64,000 nucleotides of DNA from Usnea hakonensis (Eukaryota > Ascomycota > Lecanoromycetes > Lecanorales > Parmeliaceae), in assembly GCA_013423325.1 (NCBI GenBank), contig BLJB01000120.1:24563-88562 (forward strand), in the 5' to 3' direction. Under the pieces are notes generated by a model. That model was not told the DNA's origin. It worked only from the letters and a program-made list of their open reading frames with translations, and searched no databases. Positions 10,571-23,028 of this stretch are shown in pieces; position 1 is the stretch's first letter; every line of letters begins with the position of its first letter. The translations under genes and the position numbers were made by a program.

Positions 10571-12601
10571 TCACCTCTCAAGCCTCGGTGACGATATGCT
10601 GGGGAAATCCCTCTTACCGTCAACGATCCTTTTCGCTTCATACTTTCTCACACCTTCATACTTCCTGAGACCACCGAGGCTCCTCTTTCCCATGGGCATG
10701 GAGAAGCTCCCGTTACTTTTCCCCACAACATCAACCAGCTCCGTCGAGGGAACAATATACGGCTGAACCTTGTTGCGCGTCTGCGTCCTCTGTTCGTACG
10801 CGTACGCATACCCAATCAGACTAGCTTCGCTCCAAGCCGGCCCAATGAAGCTGAGTCCGAATCTGGTTTCGCTGCTGTCAGCAACGGAGATGCTTGATGC
10901 GAGAGATCTTTCTGAACGGGAGTACTCACGGGATATTGGGCCCCGTTTCGACCAGCGTCCCTCTCATGTTCTTCATCACCGGTTCCGTGGCAGGATAGAA
11001 TCCCAACGGGACCGTCACGACCGGCGTGCCGATCATGGCCGGTAATCCGGGCGAGAAATTCGTGGGCAGAATCAAGGCGTCGAGGCTGTAGTTCGCCAGC
11101 AAGCCGAGAATGCCTTGGGGACCGGCTACTTCCAGGTTGTTCTGATACGCGGCCCAGAATTGGGGACTGGTGTTGTTGAAGTCGAATGCTAGCGACTGAT
11201 CCCACACGGCCGTGTCGCGGTCCGGGTAGTCTTCTTGAGGGAAGTTGTGGGTGAAGGTTCTGACCTCGGCGAGGTCGTGCACGTTTTGGGGGTTGTATGA
11301 GAGCATTGAGAGATACTCGCGGGGGAGATCGGTGACGAAGTCGACGTCGAGGACGATGTTTTCGTTGGATCCGTTGTTGTACTGCGCGAGTGCGTATGCC
11401 GTAATGTTGGTGTTGTCGACAATAGTGGCGCCGGCTTTCCTGATGGTCTCGACGGCTGCATTGAAGGCATTTACGACTGTACCATCTGGCTCTTGGGTTG
11501 GATCAATCACATTGCGTGGGATCCCGATCCGCTTTCCTCGCAGGCTGGAGAAATTGCAGGCGGCGACGTAATCAGGAGGCGTGTCCCATGGTTGAGCCAA
11601 GGTGTAGTTGTCGAGCGGATCCTTGCCGGCAATGGCTTGAAGTCTAGCTATCATGTCAGAATGATCATCATGTGAGTTTCGGCTTGCTGGCTCCTACACG
11701 TAAGCTGCGTCTTTGACCGTCCTTGCCATTGGTCCTACAGTGTCTTGGCGTTGACTGATTGGGATGACCAGGGACCGCGAGGTAAGGCCTACAGTGGGCT
11801 TGATACCTACGAGGTTGCTTACTTCGCTGGGGCTTAGGATACTGCCGCTGGTCTCTGATCCCAGAGCTGCGAATGCAAGACCGATTGCTGAGGAGACGCC
11901 GCTGCCGCTGGAACTTCCACTGGGATCTTGAGCTGGGTAGTAGACTCCGTAACATTGACCGCCATAGGCGCTCCACCCGTTGGTGCTGTTGTCAGATCGG
12001 AAATTTGCCCATTGACTCAGGTTGGATTTCCCCAGGATGACGACGCCTGCAGCTCTCAATTTGGACGCTAATGTCGAATCTCTTGGCACTTTGGCTCCGT
12101 ATAGAGCGAAAGAGCCTGCGGTGTTATTCATTTTGTCATCCGTTGCAATGTTGTTTTTGATGATAATCGGGATCCCGTGCAGAGGTCCCCTGACAGTGCC
12201 ATTTGCGCGCTCCGCATCCAGCTCTGCCGCAATGCTAACAGCGTCCGGGTTGACCTCCGTAACGCAATTGAGGGTTCCATTAACCTCATTGATTCTTGCA
12301 ATGTATGCCTGCTGGCTGTCAGCTGCGAAACTTTGTTCAATGACCAAATCAGGCGAATACATTGACGAGATCCACGCTTGTAAACTCGCCAGCCTCAAGC
12401 CCCGTCTCTAATTCTTCTAGAGTGACTTCTATCAATGCTGGGAAGCCTCCTAAGGCTAAGAAGAACCATTCATCAGTCTGAGCTGTGGCATTTGAAGGGG
12501 TTACGAAGCGACTTACATGTCGAATTGGGACAAGTCTGTCCGTACACCAAAGCCCAAAACAAACAGCAGAGCAGAGCAGTGAGGGACCATCGTCGAGGCA
12601 T
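10571..12601 (-). CDS. Secreted amidase (amidase-signature family)
   Basis: Five exons: 12601-12517, 12455-12361, 12311-11698, 11643-10930 and 10874-10571, with introns of 49-61 bp, all in frame, giving 603 aa. Exon 1 encodes a clear signal peptide (two Arg, then LTALLCCLFWALVYG), so the enzyme is secreted or vacuolar. The amidase-signature Ser-cisSer-Lys triad is recognisable: Lys in GIPIIIKNNI, then DPSGSSSGSGVSSAIG with the cis-Ser, and GSETSGSI with the nucleophile Ser. The segment SLGGFPALIEVTLEELETGLEAGEFTSVDLV (split over exons 1-2) is typical of fungal secreted amidases. N-glycosylation sequons occur (NNT, NST, NGT). Substrate is unknown; relatives act on aliphatic and aryl amides. 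The last exon was placed by its in-frame stop at 10571-10573. Confidence 0.9.
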
Positions 12602-13210
12602 CTTGCTGTTGATCAGGAGCTTAGTCACCGAAGAAGATAGACAAGAAAAACGATGAGAGAAAAAGGACCGGCACCAGCTTTGGTATGTACTTATTCTTAT
12701 AGATAATGAGAATGCGGCACTGCTGGTATTTGCATTGAAGCTTCTGCATCTTTTCCATCTTAGGAAGTTCAGAATCCCGTTGAGACGTCATCACCGCTAA
12801 GACAGGGATGACTCCAGTGGCAGCATGTAGAGTTACCCAGTATCTTACTAGTTTTAAGATAAGGCTGGGGAGCCCTAAGATATTACTCAAAGAGGAAGCT
12901 CGATCACCTATCCTTTGCTTTTGCAGGGAAAGGAAAGACGGATGACATTACAGCATCTGTGTGCCATTCTGTAGATTCGTTTGATTCTCTTGATCCGAAC
13001 AAAGTTCCATGACCAAATTCTCATGATCCGCTAGCCCACTCCACTGGCACCGTCCAGGCGACGACATATGTTCGGTCAAAAGTTACGCCGATGACCGATC
13101 GGATTCGTAGGGCTGACATACTCGTATATTGTCTCGGAGCACCAGACGGACGCCATTGCGACGGGTAAATTCTCGCAAAGGCATATATGTCTTGGTAGTA
13201 TATCCTCGAC
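12602..13210. promoter_or_regulatory. Divergent promoter between amidase and GPI17
   Basis: About 600 bp with no coding potential. It must carry both promoters. No specific element is assigned. Confidence 0.45.
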
Positions 13211-15047
13211 ATGATGCAGGCTATCGATTCCAGGCCTGAAGATGAAGGATTAAAGCTGGTGTCTAGCCCCGCGAGTGCTCAAAAGCAGCCTCCCCCCGAG
13301 AGCCCTCAGAGCATAAAGACCAGGGGTTTGGTTATCCTATCATTCTGGGTTCTGGTCATTCTACTTGGAGTACCAGTATGGCTGTGGACTACATCCATAT
13401 ATCGGGCGAGGTTGCCGCTCCAAGATATGCTAGATTGGGCCGACGGAAAGGTACTCGTTCCACACTCATTGTGTATATGAGTTGCTAAGCATATTGCAGG
13501 CATGCAAACCCACCTTTCCTCTTCAAATCGCCATAGAAGCACCCTTTCTGCAAGAAGCTGAAGCTGCACACCTCGTTCGTACAACTCAGCATGCTCTCGA
13601 CGATCTCAATGAGTTTTCCGCCCACCATTTACGTTTACGATTGGCAAAATCTTCCCTCTCTAGAGACCCTCAGAACGCGTCAATGGCGATAATGCAAGAT
13701 AGGTATATCGCCAAACCTTTTCCACAATATTGGAGTGGGGACAGGCTGGATGAGGAAGCTTTGACAGTCAGACTGCAGCCAAAGACTGACGCTCAAGCAG
13801 CTAGAGCTGAGCTGCAGTTTCAATCTACCAAGCTCGACGTGTTCTATGCCTCCAATCAGGCGCCCTCCGTCTCCTCGAGTTCTTCAAACTTGGCGACCTT
13901 TATTGCCACCCAGCTGCAGGAGTTGTTCGCCGAGGAGCAAGCTATCATCGCTCACGTCCTCCAAACAGCTCAAAATGTGGCTCAAGCACCGCTGGCATCC
14001 TCATCTACTTCTTCTGCTTTGAGAGAGCTCAGATCAAGATCTCACAAATCTCTCAATCCAGGACTTGAAGCGAGACTAGAAAGCCGAATGACCCGATCTC
14101 TCAAGTACGCTCCAACATATCACATAACTGTCTCCCTCTTCACGCCTTCAGCGGCACCATCGTCCTGGGAAATAGAGTTCGCTCTCTCAGAGTACTTCAA
14201 TCCGCTACTCGAATCCATACGTGGTGTTAGTGATTTCACCGTTGATACTCAGGTGCAATTGTATGCAACATTCTCTCCATCAGTCCATAGACCTGAGTAC
14301 GATGCAGAGCAGCAGATATGGACTTTACGGGAAGAAGACTTGAGTGGTTTCATCAACGCAGCTGAATGGCCTTTGAGCCCAAGTATAGGGGCTGGACCAA
14401 CTCTAAACTTTGTGCTTTACGTGCCTGATCGCTCGACATCACCGCTGGTGGTCAAGGGAAGCCAAGCTTCGAGCTGGCTGATTCCTCAATGGGGCGGTGT
14501 AGTGATCTTAAACACTCAAAATGCCAATGCCACCTCGAATGCAGCGCATCTCTCTAAAGAGGCGATCCGGCCGGCGCTCCTGACCTTCGCCCATCAGCTA
14601 CTCTCGTTCTTGGGAGCACCTCAAACTCCACCGTCCTTGCCGTTACAGCTTCAAACTCTCACTCGCATCCGCGCGGCATCTCTTCTTTTGTCGGCTTCAT
14701 CAACTATGGGATCATTAGCTCGTTTGACCGTAGCCTTGCCTTCAATTGCTATCCCGGAGACCGTATCATCAGCCGTTGATACTACCCTGATACATCTACG
14801 GACCACGTGTGATGCTTTGAAAGAAGGCAAATTCAGAGACGCCTTGGAGAATGCTCGAATCGCTGAGATCGAAGCTGAGAAAGGTTTCTTCGAAAAGAGT
14901 ATGGTTGGCCAAGTCTACTTCCCAGACGAACACAAGGTCGCTGTTTATCTGCCATTACTTGGTCCTGTAGGTGTGCCACTAGTCATGAGCGCTCTGAAGG
15001 AATTGAGAAAACTATGGGCCTCAAAAAAAGCAGCCCAACCGGGCTGA
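13211..15047 (+). CDS. GPI17: GPI transamidase subunit PIG-S / Gpi17
   Basis: Two exons (13211-13450, 13500-15047) joined by a 49-bp GTACTC...GCAG intron at phase 0, giving 595 aa. PIG-S/Gpi17 is a subunit of the ER GPI transamidase, which attaches GPI anchors to proteins in the lumen. It shows the family topology: a cytosolic tail of about 37 residues, a first TM segment with RGLVILSFWVLVILLGVP and the following WLWTTSIYRARLP, a large lumenal domain (ending about residue 555), and a second TM segment near the C-terminus (YLPLLGPVGVPLVMSALKEL) with a short basic tail. The DMLDWADGK stretch next to the first TM is well conserved among fungi. Length is normal for fungal orthologues (about 540-600). 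Confidence 0.93.
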
Positions 15048-17792
15048 ATTTCTTGAAGACTAGGAGATCTTGGAAAAGGAGCCAGTCGCTTGTGTTGCAA
15101 AAGCAAGGCCCATCAGTCAATCAAATCAAAAGGCCTCGAAGAACAGCGCCTCCACTTTGGCGCCACATGTATGGTTGTTGACAGCACAACATGCCGGAGT
15201 GTGGAGCGTGAATCTGCTTTATTGGCCCACAGAGAAATTGGCTGCTGATCTTTGAAAGATCCCAATCGCCTACGTCGGAATTGTTAAATTACTTTTAAAG
15301 CGATTGTAGGCTGTGAGAGTAGCATTGTCTTGACCACTTAAAGATTCAAAATGCAAGGGAAGAATCATTCACATTTCCAGCGCCAAGCTAGCCACTCTCG
15401 AAAGACGCATTCCGAGTTTCTTTGGCTTTGATCATTCGGAAAAGTCAATTATTTCAACGAAAGCTACTTAATCATCCTGGGAGATTTGATATGCTCGAGG
15501 GCAATCGTATCTCTAAAGTTGCTTTCGGGTCTCTTGAGACTTGACTTGTCCTCTGGGCCCTGGTCGCAGATCTGCACTCTCAGCGAAAATTGATTGTTGC
15601 TGTCTCTTTCGCTGCCTCAATCGTTCCTGCTAACGCAACATCGCCGGCGTACTTATGTCGATATCCCATCACTGAGATCTTATTAAGTGATTACATTGCT
15701 CAAAATTACAGGTTTTAAGGTGTGCATATTGCGACCTATTCTGGGGCGAGGCATACCGCGGTCTCTATCCCAACAGACGACAAGTAAAAGCCGTTGGTTG
15801 ATGGCGCTTGCTGGTTCGTGCGACATCAATCGTAGAGCTACCAATCATTGAAGGAAGTCGTTGAAAATTTGTACCAATTGAGTTACTTTGGCCTACGGGC
15901 CGCGACATAAGTACTCTGGGTGCGTTAGAGCTATGCGCGTTCTTTGCCATCTTGGGCACTCCACGCCGTTGTGACTTGTGACGCAAGATATCCATCCTAT
16001 GACCGCCAAAAGGCAATCACGTTGACCCGCTTGAGCATTACATATCATTATGCATGGAGCCACTACGATTCCGCCACGCCACCTACATAATATGAAGCAG
16101 GGTGGATTCGGTCTCTTGCATGGATATATGCGTTGTACCTGCATATGCAACAACGGGGAGGATGACCGCAACAAGGTCTTGATCAAGTACTTTAGAGAAT
16201 CACTTTCCACGACGAGAAGCCATCAGTGAGCCAGCCAGCAGTAGCTCGAGCTTGACCTATTCCTACGTAACTATTTGAAACAGAAACCAGCGCGTTGTAG
16301 GCTAGCGTAGGAAGTCCCACGCCGTGGCTTGCAGATGCTGGCTTGATGCATTTTTTGGTAACCAAGCCTTCGGCGTCGGTTAAATGCAGTAGGACGATTC
16401 TCTCGACAATCCAAGGCTCGAGATTACAACATAACCTCATAAAGATGGAGCTCCGTGCGCTTGCTTCAAGATTGAATGTTGATATGAATTTCCCGTCAGA
16501 TAATTAGATATTTCATTACTGTGGACGGATCTGTGGGGTGAATGAAGCGGGAAAGGGTGCGCTTCAGCCTTCAAGGCTTTGCCCCGGATTTCTGATATGC
16601 GTGCCACTAGGAAGATTGTTTGACAAGGTTGAGAATCCGCCGTTGAGCCTTAAGCCGAGGATGACTTGTATTAATTGTAATTATGAAGCAGTCGCAAGCT
16701 CGCAAAAGGATGACTTGACAAACAAGATTTGAAACGAAGGAAGCCCGTTGGAGCGCTTGTGGAAAAAGAAATGCTCAAACGTGATGTCGTTGCCCTCAGC
16801 TTATCTTAAAAGGTGATGCTTGTATTCCTTCCCGTCCCGCAAAAAACGTGGGCAGCGAGCCAATCAAACAAAGGATGTCCAATGCTTGGGCTGAGATGTG
16901 TTGTCAGTCCATGTCAGGAACGAAGAAATGTGCCAGAAGCAGTGGGACAAGGCTCAAGGCCAATTGCGATCAGGCCGGCAGTGGAAACAAGATCGCATAT
17001 CGCGCGTTAGTAGTTAGTTAAGTACTTAGGTAGTTACATTGAGGATTGATGCAAGATATCATAAGGAGAAATCATTCGCTCTTACATAATTCCCAGGGAT
17101 AAATGCTCCAGACTTTTGGCCGTCCACTCGTCATACATAGAGTACCGGCAATCCTTCTTTCACCTATTTTCATTTTCTTTACTCATACCAGTTGTTCATA
17201 GAATACTTACTTACATTAATCATTTCCGTCACCTGATTCACTTAATCTCTACCCTCTTAACTCTTAAGGGATAAATTAATACCAACATCACCTCTACACC
17301 GCTCTGGCATCCTTGTCCTTGTTGAAGCCCTTTTTGGTTCTTGTGGACCCTCGTACTTTATATATTCTCATGCCCCCAGGCTGTTTTAAGTTGTTCTAGT
17401 CTCCAAACTTCCAGCACATGAATCATAAATATAGCAATCCGAGGCTAAAGGTGCTTGAAGGTTATCCATTTCCCAATTGAACCAAGTCTTTGCTGCCCAA
17501 CCTACGCCAACCCGAGGTCCCACCGAACTTTCATGGCACATTTGGCGTCGAGATCCAGGCACAGACAACCTACAGGGTCCCACCTGCAGAGCTGACTTTC
17601 ACCTCTCAATAATCCTTCTACCTTCCTACATCAATCTTATCGATATCACCCTCATCATCCTCATCACCCTCATCGTCCTTACACTCGTTCCCGAGTCAAT
17701 TCACCTACACAAAAACGTCCACACTCATGCGCTTTCCTCCTCATTGATATCACTCATCCCAATCCCTGCCTGAATTATTTTCGCAGTCCACA
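15048..17792. other. Long intergenic region / probable long 5' leader of next gene
   Basis: About 2.7 kb without a defensible gene. The last 600 bp (17,150-17,790) are rich in C/T with many CTCATC/ATCCTC runs and short T-rich tracts, as in a long fungal promoter plus 5' UTR. A 98-codon open stretch at 17,477-17,773 ends 20 bp before the next start codon and could act as an upstream ORF, but its composition follows the pyrimidine bias. Weak open frames on the minus strand (15,765-16,440) have no recognisable features. Confidence 0.45.
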
Positions 17793-20498
17793 ATGTCAGG
17801 AAGGAGCGCGTACGTGCGCAAACAGAACCTCGCACAAGCCGATAAACGGGCATTGAAGGAATACGCTGAGTACGGACATGATGACCCTTATCTATTTGGC
17901 TATCCTGGCGGACTCATGTCCGCTTCCAAGCCCAACTACTCCGCAACCCCTTCCTATCAGTCTTCACACCACTCCTCTCATCACTCCAATCCTCGTCGCC
18001 GGTCAGCATCTTCTACAAGCAGCACGTATGGGTATTCTCTTCCTCATGTTGCTTCACATGTGCGGAAGCCTCGTCCAATCATCGTCGCTTCTGCAATTGA
18101 AAAGAGCGACTTTCGGACACACCTCGATGGCATGAGCTCGACTCTGCGGGGTAAACTTGGTGGTTTGATTAAGGGGAAGAAGGATAATGCAGACAAGCCA
18201 AGGCCCCGACCATTTCCTTCTACCGTGAACCTGGATATGCTAAGTCGGACCGACAATTACACACCTTCTCTGGATGCAGTACCGTCTCTGACATCGAGTA
18301 CCTCTCCCTCTGAGGGCCAGGCAACTCTCTCTTCCAATGGTCAGTTTACACCCGCATCGCGTCAGAGACAGCAGCAAGAGTCCGTGGTACATAAAATTAG
18401 GAGGTTTGAAGGTGGTGGGAAGCTGCCTCAGCTGGGGTGGAAGTCTCTTTCGAATGTAAGCGTTAACCAAAGTACTCTTCATAAATCATATGCTGACAAC
18501 CATTAGAATCCTGAATTATGGGACGAGAAAGGCGATACATTTGTCTACATGTATATGCATGGCTCACGAACTAAGCCGCCTCCTTCCTTTCGAATTGATT
18601 CCCGAGTCATCAAGCAATCCGGGTCTACTGCTTTCATAGACCAGCTGTACAACGTTCGGGAACCTGAAGGCTGGCCTAAATTCCATCCCAATGACCCACG
18701 CGCTCGGAGAGAAGAAACACCAGAAGATGTCGACATGTATAATGGGTATCGATCTCAAGATGAAGACGGCGACATTGATGCCATACGGCCTGTTGGCGAG
18801 TCGAAACGTCATGTTGATAGGGCGCCTAGCGGAATCCAACATGAGATTTACGTACCGTGGCCTGGAGCAGAAACTGGAATTCACTCGACGATATGGCACA
18901 TCACCACCCGGAATTTCTTTGCCGTCACGTACGACGCAAGTGCTTTGGTGGGAACGACACTCCATGAGGCCATGACCAAGCTATTTGAACGCATCGTAAT
19001 GTACCCGGACTATCTGGACAGGAGTATCAACAAAGTAAATTGGATCACAGACTACATTGTCCGTCACAAGTTTGACGACGTGCGAAACAATCCGTCCTAT
19101 GCAGCGTCATTGTTGGCCTTTAGCGAGGCGCCTGAAGTGCAATGGAGGGAAGGCTACATTGAAGCTTTTGTGCACTGCGTAGGCATGCTGGACATGGGCC
19201 TTCAGACAATCCCGGAATGGCGTTACGTAACACCACATACTAAGATGTTCCTGCAAAACGCGAGCATGGAGATTGAAGAGCGAATTACTCGGGCTCAAGG
19301 CTGGCTGCAATCTTTCGACTTCAGCGAAATGTGGCCTCATTCCTCTCTTCCGCCTTCCGTTGGACGTGGCTGTTGTGAGAGACTCAGGAAATGGCTTTGC
19401 AAATATTATGAGAATGCTCTCCTGCATTGGCCACCGACCAATGACCAAATGTGGCTCACACGTGACATTGCCATGCGTCTCAAGAATGACTTCGAGGGCT
19501 TGTACGACTACCTGGTCGACCGTGACGTGATGTTTGATAGCACAGAGTATCGCCCAGGACAAAAATGGTCAATCACCAGTCGCTCTGGCCAGAACTTTCG
19601 AGCCGATACTTTTGAGTTGCCATTGACCGATATCCTCCTCGGCTTCGACAACCGAAATGGTTTTCCCCATATTCCTCACCCTTATCCAATCACGCCCACC
19701 TCTGTCCCTACGCAATCCAAGCCTAGACCCACATGGATTGTCAAGAAACCAACATCGCCGGCCGATCTACTTGCTCAGTCTCGCAGGAAGGCATTGTCCT
19801 ACGCCGAGGCTAGTAACGTCTACACTCTTCGGGACCAATATATGCACACAGATCTCGTCACAAACTTCATCCGTTTCGAGCAAAGCGATCAGGCGGAGAC
19901 TCTTGACCCATTCGAGGCACGCCGCGGCCGTTGGATCCTTATCTATGGTATCTTACAGGTCCTTGCGACCATCTCCGTGGACAGTCCAAATCTACGCTTC
20001 AAAGAAGGCGCTCAATACCACCTTTGCCCACAAATGAAAGGGGTGGTACCCTGGGCCGAGCGAGGTTCCCCGCCTGAAGCAGAAGCCGAACACAAGCGTA
20101 GTCACTGCTGGGTCATACCCGAAACCTGGGGTCCTCTTCTCCCCAAAGCTCGGCCTAACGCACACAAACCCATTCTATGGGGCCAATATGGCGATGGTAG
20201 AGCTCGAGGACAAAGCGTCGATTCTGTTCCTACAATGGAGCATCCCGCACCCAAACCGCACGATGCTAGCCTTGGAAGGAAAAGAGCTGAGGAGTGGGTT
20301 GCAGCAAATGGTGGTCCAGAGGTAGGAATGGGCGATGTCGGTAGCGAGACGAATGCAAATACCATTGATGAAATGCGCAGTACCCTGAAGAGCGAAGGCA
20401 GTGAAGTCCCTAGCACTGAGAGTGCTGCTGAAGCTGCGAGGAAGAGGAGGGCGTTGGTGCATGGGTTCACGGATTTCCAACCACCGAGTGAATGGTGA
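17793..20498 (+). CDS. Large conserved fungal protein, probable DUF8004-type
   Basis: Two exons (17793-18455, 18507-20498) joined by a 51-bp GTAAGC...TTAG intron at phase 0, giving 884 aa. Function is unknown. The N-terminal 200 residues are Ser/Pro/His-rich and disordered-looking. From about residue 195 a compact region begins (RRFEGGGKLPQLGWKSLSN, then NPELWDEKGDTFVYMY) that looks like a PH-like beta domain. It is followed by a long helical domain (residues about 300-560) with many aromatic and Cys residues (RGCCERLRKWLCKYYENALLHW). The C-terminus is again disordered. I recall this arrangement from a family of Pezizomycotina proteins carried as a domain of unknown function, with no established role; that assignment is from memory and not computed. 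No TM segment or signal peptide. Confidence 0.72.
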
Positions 20499-21257
20499 GA
20501 TGGACCGATCGTGCGGATCGTGCGGATTGGATTGGTGTAATACGGGCGTGGGGTGGTGGACATATATTCTTCTTTCTTTTGATACCAGATATAGGGACTT
20601 GAAGCAGGGCGCTCCTGGGATCTTTGTTACTGGCTTCTTCAATCTACCTCTACCTCTACCAGAGAGCTTATGTGCTGTGGGATAGCGGTTGAGCATATGG
20701 TATAAGTACGCGTGGGCTGTAGATCAGTACCATTAGCAAAGCAGAGTCTCCATGCTTGAAAAATATTGATGATGCATTTGCGTGACTTTAACTCTCGTTT
20801 TTTCCATTTCCTTCGACTATCGTCCGCATCGGCATCAGGTGATTACGCGGTTGTGAATTTCGCTCCACTAGAGCTCTTGCCTGGGGTATGTACGTTTTCA
20901 TTGGGTTTGCATGTGCGGCGGGGCCTGGTGCGCGATGGCTCATGTTGGGATTGGGGCTGTGATGGAGGGAGGGGATTGTTTAGATGGGTAGGGGAGAACA
21001 AAAGGCTACTGAAGAAATTGGTCAATTCGTTTGGTGATGGTAGAAGGAAAGTTTTCTGCGTATTAGGAGGAATGTAACGCGTTTTGGGGGAGGGTTTTGG
21101 TAGAACCTGGGTCTGGAGTGAGTCAGAGAGAAAAAGGAGTCCGTGCGTAGTTTTCACGGGCAAGGATCTTCGATGGTTATGAGCATTTGTTGATAGGAGT
21201 TCGAGATGCTCGCGAGAAACAGACAGTATCCTTTGTACAAAAGAGCAGCGCGTTCCG
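20499..21257. other. Convergent 3' intergenic region
   Basis: Lies between two convergent genes. G-rich on the plus strand from 20,900 to 21,120, with no coding potential beyond composition-driven frames. Confidence 0.5.
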
Positions 21258-22311
21258 TTATTGTACACCCTCGGCAGGCTGCTGCCTCCGCCTGCCGACG
21301 TCCGCTAATCTGCTCAGGGGATTACTTTTCTTGAAACCCGTTTTGTTCTCCCTGATGCTCTGCCAATTCGACTCCACCACGTCCCAATCTATGGCCTTCC
21401 ACCATCCCTCCAAAAACGCCTTCTTCCCTCCAATCCCCCAATCCATCAACCAAACATGCTGCCATGTGTTCACGCCCAAGAGTATGTCAATGTCCGCTCC
21501 GCCGTACGCGATTTTGCTTTCCTCCCCGGGGAAGAGCGAGGTGCTGCCGAACGAGCCGGCGGCCATCATAGTATTCTGATCCTGCTCCTGCCTCCTATAA
21601 TGCGCGCCCGGCAGAGGCGAGCCGGCGAGGTAGGTCGTTAGGATGGAGAGCTCGTTTTCCATCAAGTAGGCGTTGCGGTGCTTGTGGCGGACGAGCCAGA
21701 CGAAGCCCGGGCCGAACATGGCGTTGGCGGTCGCGATGAAGGTGTCTCGGAGGGATTCGGGGGAGGAGAAGGAGTCGCTGAGTTTGGATGTGAGGAGCGG
21801 GGACATTTTGGGGGGGTTGGGGGAGAGGGTGGAGAAGAATTGGTGGTTGGCCCAGGCCATGCTGGCGTGGTTGAAGAGGGAGGCGGCTTGGGGTTGACGC
21901 ACGTGGGCGACGATGATGTCTTTTGTGGCGGAGTTTTCGAGTGAAGATCCTGGGTGGTGAGATCAGCAGAGTTGGTGGATTCGATGGCCCAATTGGTGCC
22001 GAGGGAGGACATACCGGCAGTTAGCCTGTTGAGGCGGTCGACCATGTGGCCTTGATACTGGTGCCAGGCCAGGTCGAAGCCATCGCTCGATAGCATACCG
22101 GGTACGCCATTCTTACTAAAAGTCTCATTGTGGACGAGCTGGGGCACCTTGTGGAGTCGCCGTCGCTGGGTTTTAGGTCTGTATAGGCATTGGGTCTAGC
22201 ATTGGGTCAGGATTGCGGTCCCAGATTACGGGCACTTGATTAGCTTACTTGGATGAGAGGCCGATATTTGGGCAGCGCAGTCTGCTGCCGCGAAAGTGGT
22301 GACAATATCAT
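21258..22311 (-). CDS. RSM26: Mitochondrial small-subunit ribosomal protein mS42 (Rsm26, Fe/Mn-SOD-like fold)
   Basis: Three exons (22311-22249, 22165-22015, 21949-21258), introns of 83 and 65 bp, in frame, giving 301 aa. mS42 and mS43 are superoxide-dismutase-like proteins recruited to the fungal mitoribosome small subunit. Exon 1 gives a basic presequence (LSPLSRQQTALPKYRPL). Then come VPQLVHNETFSKNGVPGMLS, FDLAWHQYQGHMVDRLN (SOD helix alpha-1-like), SLFNHASMAWANHQFF, and the SOD C-terminal signature region FGPGFVWLV. Near the end, GVNTWQHVWLMDWGIGGKKAFLEGWWKAIDWDVVE (seen as pieces) matches the SOD metal-site helix, but the Asp-x-Trp-Glu-His-Ala ligand motif is replaced by VNTWQHVW, so it should not bind metal. 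This loss is what separates mS42/mS43 from true SOD. The mS42 versus mS43 choice is tentative. Confidence 0.85.
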
Positions 22312-23028
22312 AAGAAGTCAAGTTATGATGTTGCAGAGAGAGCTAAATTTACTGAACGGAGTAAGGTACAGGAATAATCATTCCATTTGACGCTATTCTT
22401 CTTCCGTCTAGGTCGAATTTGTAATCGTCTCCGCCCTCCAGTCAAATTGCTTCCCGGCTCCGAAACCTCTCCTCCCTCACACAGAGCCGCTGAGGCAATT
22501 CTCATCTCGCGTTTCATGTGTCTCCTGCCATTACCATATTGCTAAGGACTAACAATAAGGACAGTCTATGGCAGCCTCTAGATACGAGCTTTGACTCATA
22601 TTTCTGATGCAGTAGCTCTACCCTCGTGCCCTCGTCCGGCTATCTCGGCGCCTGGGACCCAATGGCCCTATTAATATCATTCGCTGCTTTGCTTGATCAT
22701 GCTCATGCTCATGGTGGGGACTGAATTCCATGCTTGGCAAGCAAGTGGTGCCCCACCCACTGCTCTCCTCTATCTCCAATAAGGACTGCCTTTCTTTCTT
22801 TTTCTTTTGTTCGACTTCCTGCTTCAAAGGTATGCTTCTGTCTTTGTACGACGTGTGCTGAATAGGACTCGCATTCTTCTCCATTCATCTCTCTCCTTTG
22901 AGTTGACCTCGACCTTTCTTTATGCGTCTATTCTCCTTGTCTCTCTATATTTCCAACACTTCTGACACATTGGCCTTGCGCCCGAATACTCTACTTTCTT
23001 CATATCATACTCACAACACAGATTCACC
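22312..23028. promoter_or_regulatory. Divergent promoter region
   Basis: Between mS42 (-) and the Cys-rich surface protein (+). The 22,780-23,020 stretch is strongly C/T-rich on the plus strand (TTTCTTTCTTTTTCTTTTG near 22,790), typical of a fungal core promoter and leader. Confidence 0.45.

Noticed and set aside
15765..16440. Two overlapping minus-strand frames in the 2.7-kb gap
   Set aside because: No signal peptide, domain or splice-consistent extension; composition looks random.
17477..17773. 98-codon frame just before the 17,793 gene
   Set aside because: Its Ile/Leu/Thr-rich content reflects the C/T-rich leader; could be an upstream ORF but not a supported gene.
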